Assembly: GCA_029260755.1 (NCBI GenBank)
Contig: JAJDCQ010000143.1
Span: forward strand, 1 to 41,917
Origin: Planctomycetota bacterium
GTDB lineage: Bacteria > Planctomycetota > J058 > JAJDCQ01
Length of the DNA stretch: 41,917 nt
Reading direction: 5' to 3'
Of this stretch, positions 15,319 to 24,700 are shown in pieces (position 1 is the stretch's first letter; each line of letters opens with the position of its first letter). A program made the position numbers and the translations under genes. The notes under the pieces are model-generated. The model was not told where the DNA came from, searched no databases, and saw only the letters and a list, made by a program, of their open reading frames with translations.

Positions 15319-17445
15319 TCAGCGCGGGATCTTGGCCGGGTCGATCCCGATCGTCACGCCGTCCTGCGGGCCGCGTCCCTCGGCGATCCGCACATCCACC
15401 GCCGGCGTCTCGACCTCGTCGGGCCAGGCCACGCCGACCCGGCGAAGGTCGCCGGCGCTGACGGAGACCCGGTAGGCGCCATCGTAGAGGTTGCCGATCG
15501 AGAACCGGCCGCCCTCGTCGGTCCGGTCGTTGCGCCGCACCGGCTGGCCGTCGGCCGCCTGCGCCGTCACGCGGATCCCCGCGAGCGGACGGCCGTCGGG
15601 TCCGATGACGATGCCCTCGACCCGGGCGGGCGGGGCGACGGTCAGGACGACGTCCTGATAGACCTCACCGCTGGCCAGCTTCATGATGTGCTTGCCGAGG
15701 CCGCCGCGGGTCGGGTCGTCGCGCCCCTCGCCCCGGAGAAAGAAGGTGTACTCGCCCGTCGGCAGCCCGCGCACCTCGAACCGCCCCTCCTCGTTGGTCC
15801 GGGTGCGCCCCTTGTAGTCGCCCCCGACGATCGCGAAGACCGCCACGCCCGGCTTGGGCTGGCCGTCGATCAGGCCGACGACCATGCCCCGCACGACCGC
15901 GCCGAGCTCGAGGACGAAGTCGCGCCGGATCAGCTCGCCCGGGCCGATGTCGATCACCTGACGGACCGGCTCGAACAGCCCGCCCTGCCCCTCGCGGCCG
16001 ACCGAGACGCGGTACTTGCCCGCGTAGAGGTTCTCGATCGCGTAGGCGCCGTTCTCGTCGGTCTTGCTGCGCCGTTCGGCGTGCCCCGTCCCCTCCTCGG
16101 AGCAGAAGACGGTCACGCCCGTCAGAGGCGCCCCGTCGCTGCCGACGACGTGCCCCTCGATCCGGCCGGCCGGCGCGATCACGATGTCGACCGCCGCCAG
16201 CTCGATGCCCTCGGCCACCTGGACCGCGAGCCGCCCGGTCCGGGCGTAGTCCTCGCTCCTCACGAGGATGTCGTACTCGCCGTCCTCGAGGCGGCTCACC
16301 CGGTAGGTGCCGTCCTCCTCGCTCCGGCCCCGACCGCCGATGTCGGCCTCGCGCGTCGCGAAGAGCAGCGCCCCGCCGACCGGCCGCCCGGTCTCGTCGT
16401 AGATGGTTCCCGAGAACGCCGCGCCGCTCCGGAGCTCGAGGTCGACGACGGCCGGTCCGAGCGCTGCCACGATCTCGACGGGAGGATGGTCGCGCGGCTC
16501 GAGCGGGACGTGGTCGGTCGCCTCGACGCTGAAGCGATACTCGCCGTCGCGCAGCCCCGCCATCTCGAACGAGCCCATCGGATCGGTCTGGGCGCGCTTA
16601 CGGTCGCCCGACCGGGCGTGGACGGCGGAGACCCGGGCGCCCTCGACGCCCTGGCCGGTCGTCGCGTTCCGGACGACGCCGATCACCTCGGCGCCGAGGG
16701 AGAGGATCACATCGACGTCGACGACCGTCTCGAAGGCGGCCTCGGTCTCGGTCCGGCCCTCGATGTAGCGCTCGGCCGAGCCGCCGATCCACCACTTCCC
16801 GGGCACCAGGCCGACGAGCTCGAACGCGCCGTCCTCGCCCGTCTTGAGCTGCATCCGGGCGCGCCTCCCCCCGACGACCGTCTCGATCCGGGGGTCGGGC
16901 TCGCCGCCGCGGCGACGCCCGCGCCGACGACCGAAGCTGCGCGAGACGGTCTGGATCAGCTCGTCCACGTCGCCGGGCTCGGGGAGGAGGTCGCGCTGGA
17001 TGAGGACGAAGTCCCGGAACGCCTGCGCGTCGGTGTCGAGCTGGGCCCAGACCCGCGCGTTCGCGATGCCGACGCCATACTCGTCGAGGACGTACCCACG
17101 GATCGTCGCCCCGACCGGGATCGCGTCGGAGGCAGGCTCCCCCTCGCCGGGCGCCGAGGCGGCCGCGTCGCCAGCGTCGATCACCTCGAGCTCGGGAACG
17201 CCCTTCGGCTTGACGGGACGGCGCCGAGGAGGACCGCGGCGACGCGTCTCGGCGGCGGGAGGCGTGGGCGCAGGAGCAGGAGCCGTCGCCGCGACGATCG
17301 GCCCGGGGTCGCCGGCCGGGTCGTTGTCGGGCGGAACGAGGACCCCATGGAGAAGGAACCCGAGGAACGCCGCGAGGAGACACGCTGCGAGCAACGTCAG
17401 CGTCGTCCGAGACATCGAACGGTACGGCGTCTCGCGTGCGGTCAT
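15319..17445 (-). CDS. Membrane-anchored protein with six carboxypeptidase-regulatory-like repeats
   Basis: The 708-residue protein starts after GGGGGAG with a short cytoplasmic tail and one hydrophobic helix (about 15-37). A Pro/Ala/Arg-rich linker follows. From about residue 115 there are at least six domains that each open with a strand and glycine pattern, for example IRGYVLDEYGVGIANARV, FSGTIYDETGRPVGGALL, IEGHVVGSDGAPLTGVTV and VEGIVIGPDGRPLAGIRV. Each continues with a GxFxxxxLxxGxYxVxV strand set. This is the carboxypeptidase regulatory-like (CarboxypepD_reg / peptidase-associated) beta-sandwich fold, common in exported planctomycete and Bacteroidetes proteins for binding or spacing. 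No catalytic domain is present. It lies 166 bp upstream of the PDZ-cyclase-fold gene. Confidence 0.88.
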   Translation of the reverse strand: MTARETPYRSMSRTTLTLLAACLLAAFLGFLLHGVLVPPDNDPAGDPGPIVAATAPAPAPTPPAAETRRRGPPRRRPVKPKGVPELEVIDAGDAAASAPGEGEPASDAIPVGATIRGYVLDEYGVGIANARVWAQLDTDAQAFRDFVLIQRDLLPEPGDVDELIQTVSRSFGRRRGRRRGGEPDPRIETVVGGRRARMQLKTGEDGAFELVGLVPGKWWIGGSAERYIEGRTETEAAFETVVDVDVILSLGAEVIGVVRNATTGQGVEGARVSAVHARSGDRKRAQTDPMGSFEMAGLRDGEYRFSVEATDHVPLEPRDHPPVEIVAALGPAVVDLELRSGAAFSGTIYDETGRPVGGALLFATREADIGGRGRSEEDGTYRVSRLEDGEYDILVRSEDYARTGRLAVQVAEGIELAAVDIVIAPAGRIEGHVVGSDGAPLTGVTVFCSEEGTGHAERRSKTDENGAYAIENLYAGKYRVSVGREGQGGLFEPVRQVIDIGPGELIRRDFVLELGAVVRGMVVGLIDGQPKPGVAVFAIVGGDYKGRTRTNEEGRFEVRGLPTGEYTFFLRGEGRDDPTRGGLGKHIMKLASGEVYQDVVLTVAPPARVEGIVIGPDGRPLAGIRVTAQAADGQPVRRNDRTDEGGRFSIGNLYDGAYRVSVSAGDLRRVGVAWPDEVETPAVDVRIAEGRGPQDGVTIGIDPAKIPR

Positions 17446-17516
17446 CGTGCGGAGCTCCCCCGCGCCATGGGACGGTCGAGAGGGTCGGCGTGGTCTGCGG
17501 GCGCCGGCATCACCCC

Positions 17517-17522
17517 ATCATA
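17517..17522 (-). promoter_or_regulatory. Possible -10 box for the 708-residue protein
   Basis: TATGAT on the minus strand (17522-17517) lies 72 bp upstream of the ATG at 17445. The -35 position 17 bases away (near tcacgt) is a poor match. Confidence 0.3.
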
Positions 17523-17662
17523 CGCATGGGGAGGTTCGGACGTGAGCCGGGGAGGGCCAGCACCGGACTTGTGCCGAACCTGATGGCCCTTCGATCCGCG
17601 TGCTGTCGTCCCGCTCGAGCCGAGCGCCGGCGCGACCCTTGCCGCGAGCTCGCCCGCAGGGC

Positions 17663-17689
17663 GCGCAGGGGGGCGCAGCCCCCCTGCGC
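17663..17689. repeat. Perfect 11-bp GC hairpin
   Basis: Arms GCGCAGGGGGG and CCCCCCTGCGC flank the loop CGCAG. There is no T-run on either side. It may be an extragenic palindrome or a transcription stop. Confidence 0.6.
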
Positions 17690-17789
17690 CCAGTGGGGTG
17701 GGGTGCGAAGCGCGTGACGGGCGGCGGGCGCGCCAGCCGCCGGCGGGCGAAGGGAGCGGCAGACAACCCGGACCCTGGCAACTCGCCGT

Positions 17790-17870
17790 CCGCGCAATCC
17801 GCGCAATCGGCGGTCCCACTCTCCCGCGACGAACAACTAACCCGCGTTTTGCGCGTATTGCGCGGACCGT
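17790..17870. repeat. Inverted pair of a GCGCAAT-type repeat
   Basis: The left arm reads ccgcgcaatccgcgcaatc; the right arm, on the opposite strand, reads ccgcgcaatacgcgcaaaac. About 30 bp (tcccactctcccgcgacga and following) lie between. Each arm is itself built of two GCGCAA words, the same design as the accacggag repeat elsewhere in this window. Confidence 0.5.
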
Positions 17871-17910
17871 TCCGGTCGGCGCCGAGTCGATGCCACACCG
17901 AATCACTGAC

Positions 17911-17952
17911 CGAGGGCCCCGTCTTCAGACGGGGCCCTAGACGGGGCCCTCG
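17911..17952. terminator. Nested hairpin with two competing right arms
   Basis: CGAGGGCCCCGTCT (17911-17924) can pair with AGACGGGGCCCTCG (17939-17952, perfect 14 bp) or, in part, with GACGGGGCCC (17928-17937) across a TTCA loop. The two right arms are near-identical copies of AGACGGGGCCCT. No T-run. It could stop transcription from the minus-strand remnant (stop at 17991) or be an extragenic palindrome. Confidence 0.45.
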
Positions 17953-17990
17953 CTCGTTGTGCTTCTTGCGCTGTTCGAGTCGGTCGAGCG

Positions 17991-18396
17991 CTACTCCTTG
18001 CTCGCGCCGCCCTCGTCCTCGTCCTCGCCGATGGCGTCGAGGTCCTTCTTGCCGCTCTCCATGACCGCGATCACGTTCTCGAGGAGGCTGAAATCATCGC
18101 GCTAGTCCTTGCCGTCTCGGACATGGTCTCGTATCGCGTCGCGACTACTCGGCTCGAATTCGAGGAACTCGAGGCTCCCGTCGTCGCCCACGCGGAACCG
18201 ACGCTTGATCGACTCGGCGAGCGCAGGGAACTCCCGGTCAGCCACGGGCAGCTTCCTGTCCTCGATGATGATCGCCGCCTCGAGCGAGAACATCAGCCCC
18301 GCCACGGTGTGGTCCTCTTCTCCAAGACTGTGGCCGATCTCGTGGGCGAACGCCCAGAGAAGGAGCCCGTCTTTCGTGAGGACACCGAGGACGACT
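17991..18396 (-). pseudogene. Remnant of a zinc metalloprotease (HEIGHSLGEED) with in-frame amber
   Basis: One minus-strand frame reads VVLGVLTKDGLLLWAFAHEI and on through HEIGHSLGEEDH, an HExxHxxGxxD zinc site of the metzincin type (snapalysin-like, Asp as third ligand), followed by GLMF as a possible Met-turn. It meets TAG at 18104-18102, yet the same frame continues for 36 codons of protein-like sequence (RDDFSLLENVIAVMESGKK...) to TAG at 17993-17991. On the other side the frame runs directly into the dispersed repeat at 18397-18422, so the N-terminal half is lost. I read this as a decayed gene. A short expressed 90-100-residue protein starting at an internal GTG is less likely. Signal peptide and pro-region are not visible. 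Confidence 0.55.
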
Positions 18397-18749
18397 GCGG
18401 GGCCCGGGGCTGACTGTGCAAGCCGAATCAAGGGATGCGCGGATCGCGGAGTCGGGGGCTCGCGCTGCAAGCCGCATCATCGGGGATCGGACCGGGCGGC
18501 GGACCCGGGCTGGCCACCGGGGTCAGGCCTCCGCTTGCTGGCTTGGGAGGTGGGCACGCATCGCAACCACGTTCCGACCAAGCAGCAAGCAGAGGCCTGA
18601 CCCCGCATGCCGTCACTTTCCGCGGGATCCGATCGCGAAACCGCGGCACCCGCCCGCCCGCGGCTTTCGATCCCAGGATGCGCACTCTCCGCGGCATCCC
18701 GATCGCGAAACCACCGCACCCGCGCGATCGCGCGACATGCGCGACCGCG
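18397..18749. repeat. Composite dispersed repeat, copy 2, with large imperfect palindrome
   Basis: The block holds the 26-base GCGGGGCCCGGGGCTGACTG... module at 18397-18422, then two TGCAAGCCG.ATCA words (18417 and 18466). A palindrome follows whose arms (18519-18546 and 18578-18604) begin GGGGTCAGGCCTC and CCAAGCAGCAAG and differ by one substitution and one or two single-base gaps. Two ~35-base direct repeats (18619-18653 and 18688-18723, sharing GATCGCGAAACC) come next. Several modules are shared with 518-649. No ORF is supported. Confidence 0.65.
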
Positions 18750-21700
18750 CTACGGCCGCTCCCCGGTCCACCTGGCGAGCACCCGCGCCGCCACGGCGTT
18801 GCCGCCTTCCGCCGCCGCGACGACCTCGGCGGCACGACCCCGGACGAGCCGATCGGTCCAGTGGGCGGCCTCGGTCGGCTCGAGCTCGTCATCGAGGCGC
18901 GCGAGCGCGCGCTCGGCCAGGCCGCGGATGTCGTTCCAGCCGTCCTCGAGGCCGGCGAGTCGCTCGAGGGTGGCCTTCGCCGCGTCTCCGGGCTCGCCGC
19001 CCCGGCGGGCGAAGCCGAAGAGGATCCGGATGGCCTCGGCCGCTCGCGGCGCGTCGGTGTTCTCCTCGAGGATCGGCGCGACGCTCGCCGCCACGGCGTC
19101 GACGCGCGCCCGCTCCGCCTCGGGGGACGCGGGGCGAAGGAGCGCGCGCCCGCCCGCCGTCCCCGGAGAGAGGTCGCCGGTCGGGTCCTCGACGCCGGGC
19201 CGCTCGACGAGCGCCGCGAGCGCCTCGGGCGTGCCCATCCGGACGAGCGCCTCGGCCGCCAGCTCGGCGACCCCGACCTCGAGGGCGTACTCGAGGTCGT
19301 TGGCGGCCGCCTCGATCTCGACGAGGCCCGCCTCGGGATGGCGCAGCGCCGCCGCGAGCCGCACCGACGTGGTCGCGTCGCCGAGGAGCGCCGGGTCGGG
19401 TGCCCGGCCGCGCGCCGCGGCCTGGACCACCGCCAGATCGCTCGGCGAGCCCTCCCGCACCGACCCGATCGCCGCCGAGAACGCCTCCCGCCCGAGCCGC
19501 CCGGTCCCGGCGTGCCGCAGCAGGGCCGCGAGGGTGTAGACGTTGTACTCGACCTCGAGCGAGCCCGAGAGGAGCGCCGCGTCCGACTCGCTCGCGGTCG
19601 CCGCGAGGACGCCGGAGAAGCCGACGAGGTAGCCGCGGTTGCGCTCCCCCATCGCCTTGGCGGCGGCGATCAGCTCGGGCGCGGCGAGCGAGGCGAGGAG
19701 CGGGTCGCTCGCGATCATCGGGACGTCGCTCGACCCCGAGCCGGTCTCGGCCAGGAGGCGCCTCGCGGCGCGGAGGTCGCCCGCCCGGACGAGCGCGCGG
19801 AGGGCGACGTGGGCGACCGAGTCCGAGTCGTCCCGGGCGAGGAGCGCGAGCGTCTCCAGGAAACGCGGCTCGGGCGGCAGCAGCTCGGCGACCACCCGCC
19901 GGACGATCGCCGCCTCGCTCCGGGCGAGCCGCTCGAGGAGCTTCGCGTCGCGCGGTCGCACCTGGGCGAGGGCGATCGCCGCGACCTCGACGTGCTCATC
20001 GTTCTCGATCGCCCGCAGCGCCATCCGGAGGCGAACCTCGCGCGGCGCGACGGCCGCGCCGCCGCCCGCCACCAGCTCCGCCTGGATCGCGGGCGAGAGC
20101 CTCTCGTAGAGCTCGACCGTCTCCTCGGGGGGCGTGCACCGCGAGAGGGCGCTCGCGATCACGCTCACCGTCATCGCGTCGCCGCGGGCGTGCGCCCGCT
20201 CGAGCTCGGGCTCGAGGACCGACCGGACGCGCGCGTCGCCCAGCGACGCCCGGGCGAGCCCGAGCGCCTCCCGGTCGCCGACGGCCGTCAGGGCGGCGAC
20301 CCGCTCGACCGTCGCGGCCAGGTCGGCATCGCCGACGAGGCTCGCCAGCAGGACGATCGGCCGTCGCGCCGCGCGCCGGCCGTGGTCGGTCGCGAAGCTC
20401 GCGCCCGCCATCGTCTCGAGCATCTCGACGAGGAGCGCGGCCGCCCGGCGCGATGCGCGGCGCGCCCGCACCTCCTCGAACGTCACGTGGTCGAACGGGG
20501 GCCGACCGACGTCGGAGAGGAGCGGACCTCCGCCGCCGTCGAGCGGCGTCCCCTCCGACCCGGCCGTCTCGGTGAGCACATCGAGCAGCATCATGATGAG
20601 GTCGCGCGCGATCGCCGCTCCCTCGCTCGTGCGCACCGCCGCGAACGCGAGGGCGAGCGACCGCCCCGTGATCCGCTGGACGAGGCGGAGGTCGCCGTCG
20701 TCGGGGTCGAACGCCGTCACGAGGAACGATGACGTCGTCTCGCGGACGGCCTCGTCGGTGGCGCCCTCGACCATCTCGATGAGGACGTCGAGCCGCCGCG
20801 CGGCGGTCGCCGCGAGGATCGTGCGGAGGCGCGCGCGCAGCTCGGGCGGCACCTGGTGGCCGCCCTCGTCCTCGACCAGGCTCGGGAGTCGCCGGAGCAG
20901 CCAGGCCGTCGACTCGTCGACGTCGCCGGACGACAAGAGCGGCGCCGTCTCGACGCTCGTCCCCTCGGCCGGCAGGAGGACGTCCCACGCGGCCCGGTAG
21001 AGGGCGCGCCCGCTCTCCTCCCGTCCCTCGTCGATGATCGCGCGAGCGTACGCGGCGGCGCGCGGATCGCCCCGCTCCGCGAGGAGCCGGAGGGCGCGGA
21101 TCTTCAGGTAGCCCAGGAGCGGGTTGTCGAGAACCGCGATCACCTTCGACAGCGGCGGGCCGCCGTCCTCCTCGCCCGGCTCGGGCTCGACGACGCGGAA
21201 GACGAACGGCGACCCGAGCGGCGCGCCGAGGCTCGTCTCGCCGCGAAGCTCGGGCGGCGGCGCCTCGAAGCGGCCGAGGCGCTCCATCACCAGGTCGTAG
21301 CGGATCATCGTGACGGCCCCGAGCCGCTCGAGGGCGAAGACGGTCGCGCCCGAGGCCTCGTCGGCCCGGGCGCCCCGCCCGATCTGGCGCGGCACCGCGG
21401 CGACGCGCGCGCCGGCGGGCCAGGGATCACGGATGAGGATGTGACGCAGGGGCGATCGGGCTCGCAGGGTCAGGATCACCGAGATCGTCTCGCCGCGGCG
21501 GACGGCATCGCCGGGCCGAAGCGCCTCGGTGCGCTCGGTCAGGCCGCGGCGGACGGTGCGCTCGTACTTGCGGTCGACCTCGATGATCGCCTCGGGGTCA
21601 TCGAGCCCCGAGGCGCCGGGGGCCGGGGCGCCGTCGCCGTCCTCCTCGTCGTCGGAGGCCGGGTCCCCGTCGGCCGGATCGATCCGCACGACGACGCCGG

Positions 21701-24700
21701 CGAGCCGGCGCGCGATCGGATCCTCGGGCGGCGCGACCGAGACGACGCGAGCGGTTCGACCGTCCCCGTCGCGCTCGATCGTCGCCACCGGAGCAACCGC
21801 CGGCGCGCCGTCCGTCCGCGGGCCGTCGGCGAGACCCAGCCCGCTCACGAGCCCGAGGGCGAGCTCGACGAGGACCGACGAGGAGCGCGCCTGACCGGCC
21901 AGGGCGAGAACCCGGTCGGTCAGCCGGGCGATCAGGGCCGGGTCGGGGTCGACGCGGAGCCCGCGAAGCTCGCCGAGCGCGCGGAGCGCGAGCGAGATCG
22001 CGTCGGGTCCGACGATGCCGGGGTCGGCGGCGAGGGCGTCGCGCGCGATCGCGGTGACCGTCTCGACGAGCTCGACCAGCGCGGGGTCGACCTCGTCCTC
22101 GTCCTCGTCCTCGTCGTCGCCGTCCTCGTCATCCTCGTCGTCGCCCTCCTCGTCGTCCTCGCCCTCGCCCTCGGCGCCGGGCGGCTCCCACCCCCCGTCG
22201 CCGCCGAAGCCGAACCCGAAGTCATCGTCCTCGTCGTAGAGGGCCGCCTCCTCGATCGTGTAGCGGAGCTCGGCGATCGCGCCGAGGGCGCGGAGCGCCC
22301 GCTCGACGAGGCCGTCGAAGGCGGTCGGCTCGGGGTAGTCCTCGACGACGTGCCCAAGATCCGCCGAGCTCCGGACCGCGGCGACGGTCCGCGCGATCCC
22401 GCGCGGCGAGAGCGTCTCGTTCGCGATCGCCTCGGAGATCAGGTCGATCGTGAAGTCCTCCGCCGACGAGGAGATCATCTCGTCGGGGTGATCGGCGATC
22501 CGATGGAGGACGTAGGCCGCCATCTCCGCGTCGCCCTGACTCGAGTCGACCGCCCAGGTCAGGATCCCGTCGACGTCGAGGAGGTCGTCGAAGCCCCGCG
22601 GCATCCGTTCGCCGTCCGCGGGCAGGCGCCGACCGAGGCGGAGGAGGGTCTCGCCGGCGATGAGCCGATCCGCACGCCCGCGCGCGGTGATCGGCTCGGC
22701 GATGAGGTAGGCCCGGGCGAGGAGCGCCTCGACGAGCTCCCGCACGCCGCCCTGGCCCCGCGCGGCCCCGCCGGCGGGCAGCGGACGGGACTCGCCGGCC
22801 GGGACGAGCACCAGCTCGGGAAGACTCCGCGAGTTCGCGGGGCGCCGCGAGCGCAGGGTCGGCTCCCACGACGCGAGGATCGTCTCGCCCGACCGCACCA
22901 GGATCCGGGGCGCGTCCGCGCCGTCTCCGGGAATCGTCACCACGGCGGGCGTGGAGACGCCGGGCGCGATCACCACGTCCTCGCCGGCGGGTCCGAGGAG
23001 GGTCGCGCCGGCGACCTCGATCCGCGGCGCGGACGCCTCGGCGCCGATGCGAATCCGGCCGACGATCTCGTCGCCCGGACCGACCACGCCCGGGAAGTCG
23101 ATGAGCGCGCCGCGTGAGCGGGTGAGCTCGACCGTGGCGACCCGCGCGGCAGCCGAGGTCGACCGGACCGCGGACGCCTCGACGGCCCGAGAGCCGTCCG
23201 CGTTCCTCGGGGCGAGGGCCGGCCCGAGTGGGATCGCGCGCACGATCACGACGAGGCGGCCCGGCGCCGCCGGCGTCGGGAGCGACAGGTGCGCCCGACC
23301 GGCCGCGTCGGTCCGCCCGCTCCGCATCCCGACCGGCGTGCTCGCCCGGGCCATCGCCCCGCGGAGAACGTTCCGGAGGGCCGGCATCAGCGGGGCGGCG
23401 GGCTCGTCCTCGTCGAAGTCGGTGCCGGCGAACTCGAACGCCGCGGCCTCGCTCCACGACGGCGGGTCGTCGTCGTCGACCACGACGCGCACGGGCGCCG
23501 GGCTCGAGGCGCGCAGCGTCGCGATGAGCGCCGCCGCGACGCCCGCCTGGTCGGCCGGGAAGGCGGTCGCGGTGACGAGGGCGCGCGCCGGCCGACCGTC
23601 CGGTCCGGCGACCGAGACGTCGAGCTCGATCGGGGCGCCCGGGGCGACGGCGTCGTCGAGCCCGGCCACCTCGAGGCGCAGCGGCGGCGCCTGCTCTCGT
23701 TCGATCGGAACGACATCCGCCGAGTCGCGGTGCACCGGGCCGAGCGCCTCGAGCAGCTCGGCCGGCGGCGCCGCGCCCCCGTAGGGCGGCAGCTCGCGCC
23801 GACGACTGACGGGCGCGCGGAGCTCGCTCGTCCGACCGCCCTCGACGAGATAGGCGCACACGCCGAGTCGCGACCCCACCCGGGCGCGGGTCGCGTCGAG
23901 CTCGACGCTCGCCGCGCCGCCCTGGATCGGAGCGACCGCGACATCGATCGGCGCGTGACCGCCGTCGACGAGGACGAAGGCCACCCGGCCGCCGTCCGCG
24001 TCGAGGACGGCGGCCCGCACCCGCCCCGAGCCCGGATCGATCCTGTCGGCGACGACGAGACGGGGCGTCGCGAACGCGAGGGTCTCGAGCGCGCCGGAGG
24101 CCTCCCCGACGCCCGGCAGGACGACGACCGGCGACCCGACGAGCGCATCGCCGCCGCCGCCTCCGCCACCCGCCTCCCCGGAGCCGGGCGGCGACGCCGC
24201 CGGCGAAACCGGTCTCGCGACGACCCGGTAGACGCCGGCGGTCGCCGGCGAGGGGAGCTCGATCCGGCTCTCGACGCCCGCGCGGGGCGATACGAGCACG
24301 GCGTCTCGGAGCGCCTCGGCCGTCGCGGGAGCGCCGACCGGGACCAGCCCGACGCGGAGCTGCGGGGTCTCGGCCGCGCCCGAGCCGCCCGCCGTGACGC
24401 GCACGGGCACCGATCCGCCGCGGACCACGACCGGGTCGGGATCGAGCCGGACCGCGCCCGCCCGGTGCACGATCTGGACGAGGGCGTTCACCGAGTAGCC
24501 CTCGTCGTCGAAGGTGACCCGGACGAAGCCGAGGGCCGGGAGCGGGAAGCGCTCGACCAGCGCGGGGACCGGCAGGACGACCTCCACCTCGGCGGCGCGG
24601 TTCATCCGAACCGGCGCCTGCGCGACGAGGGTCGCCGGGATCCAATCGGGCCAGTGCCACGACCCGCCGTCGTCGACCGAGCCGACCCCGGCGGACACCC

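Larger units (their letters stand above)
17446..17990. other. Non-coding region rich in hairpins and repeats
   Basis: No gene is supported. The stretch holds a possible promoter (17517-17522 region), a GC-rich hairpin (17663-17689), an inverted pair of a GCGCAAT-type repeat (about 17790-17870) and a nested triple-arm hairpin (17911-17952). Short ORFs here are compositional. Confidence 0.65.

Noticed and set aside
17991..18104. Amber codon read as pyrrolysine or other recoding
   Set aside because: No tRNA-Pyl or recoding element is visible and the same gene is also truncated at its other end, so decay is simpler.
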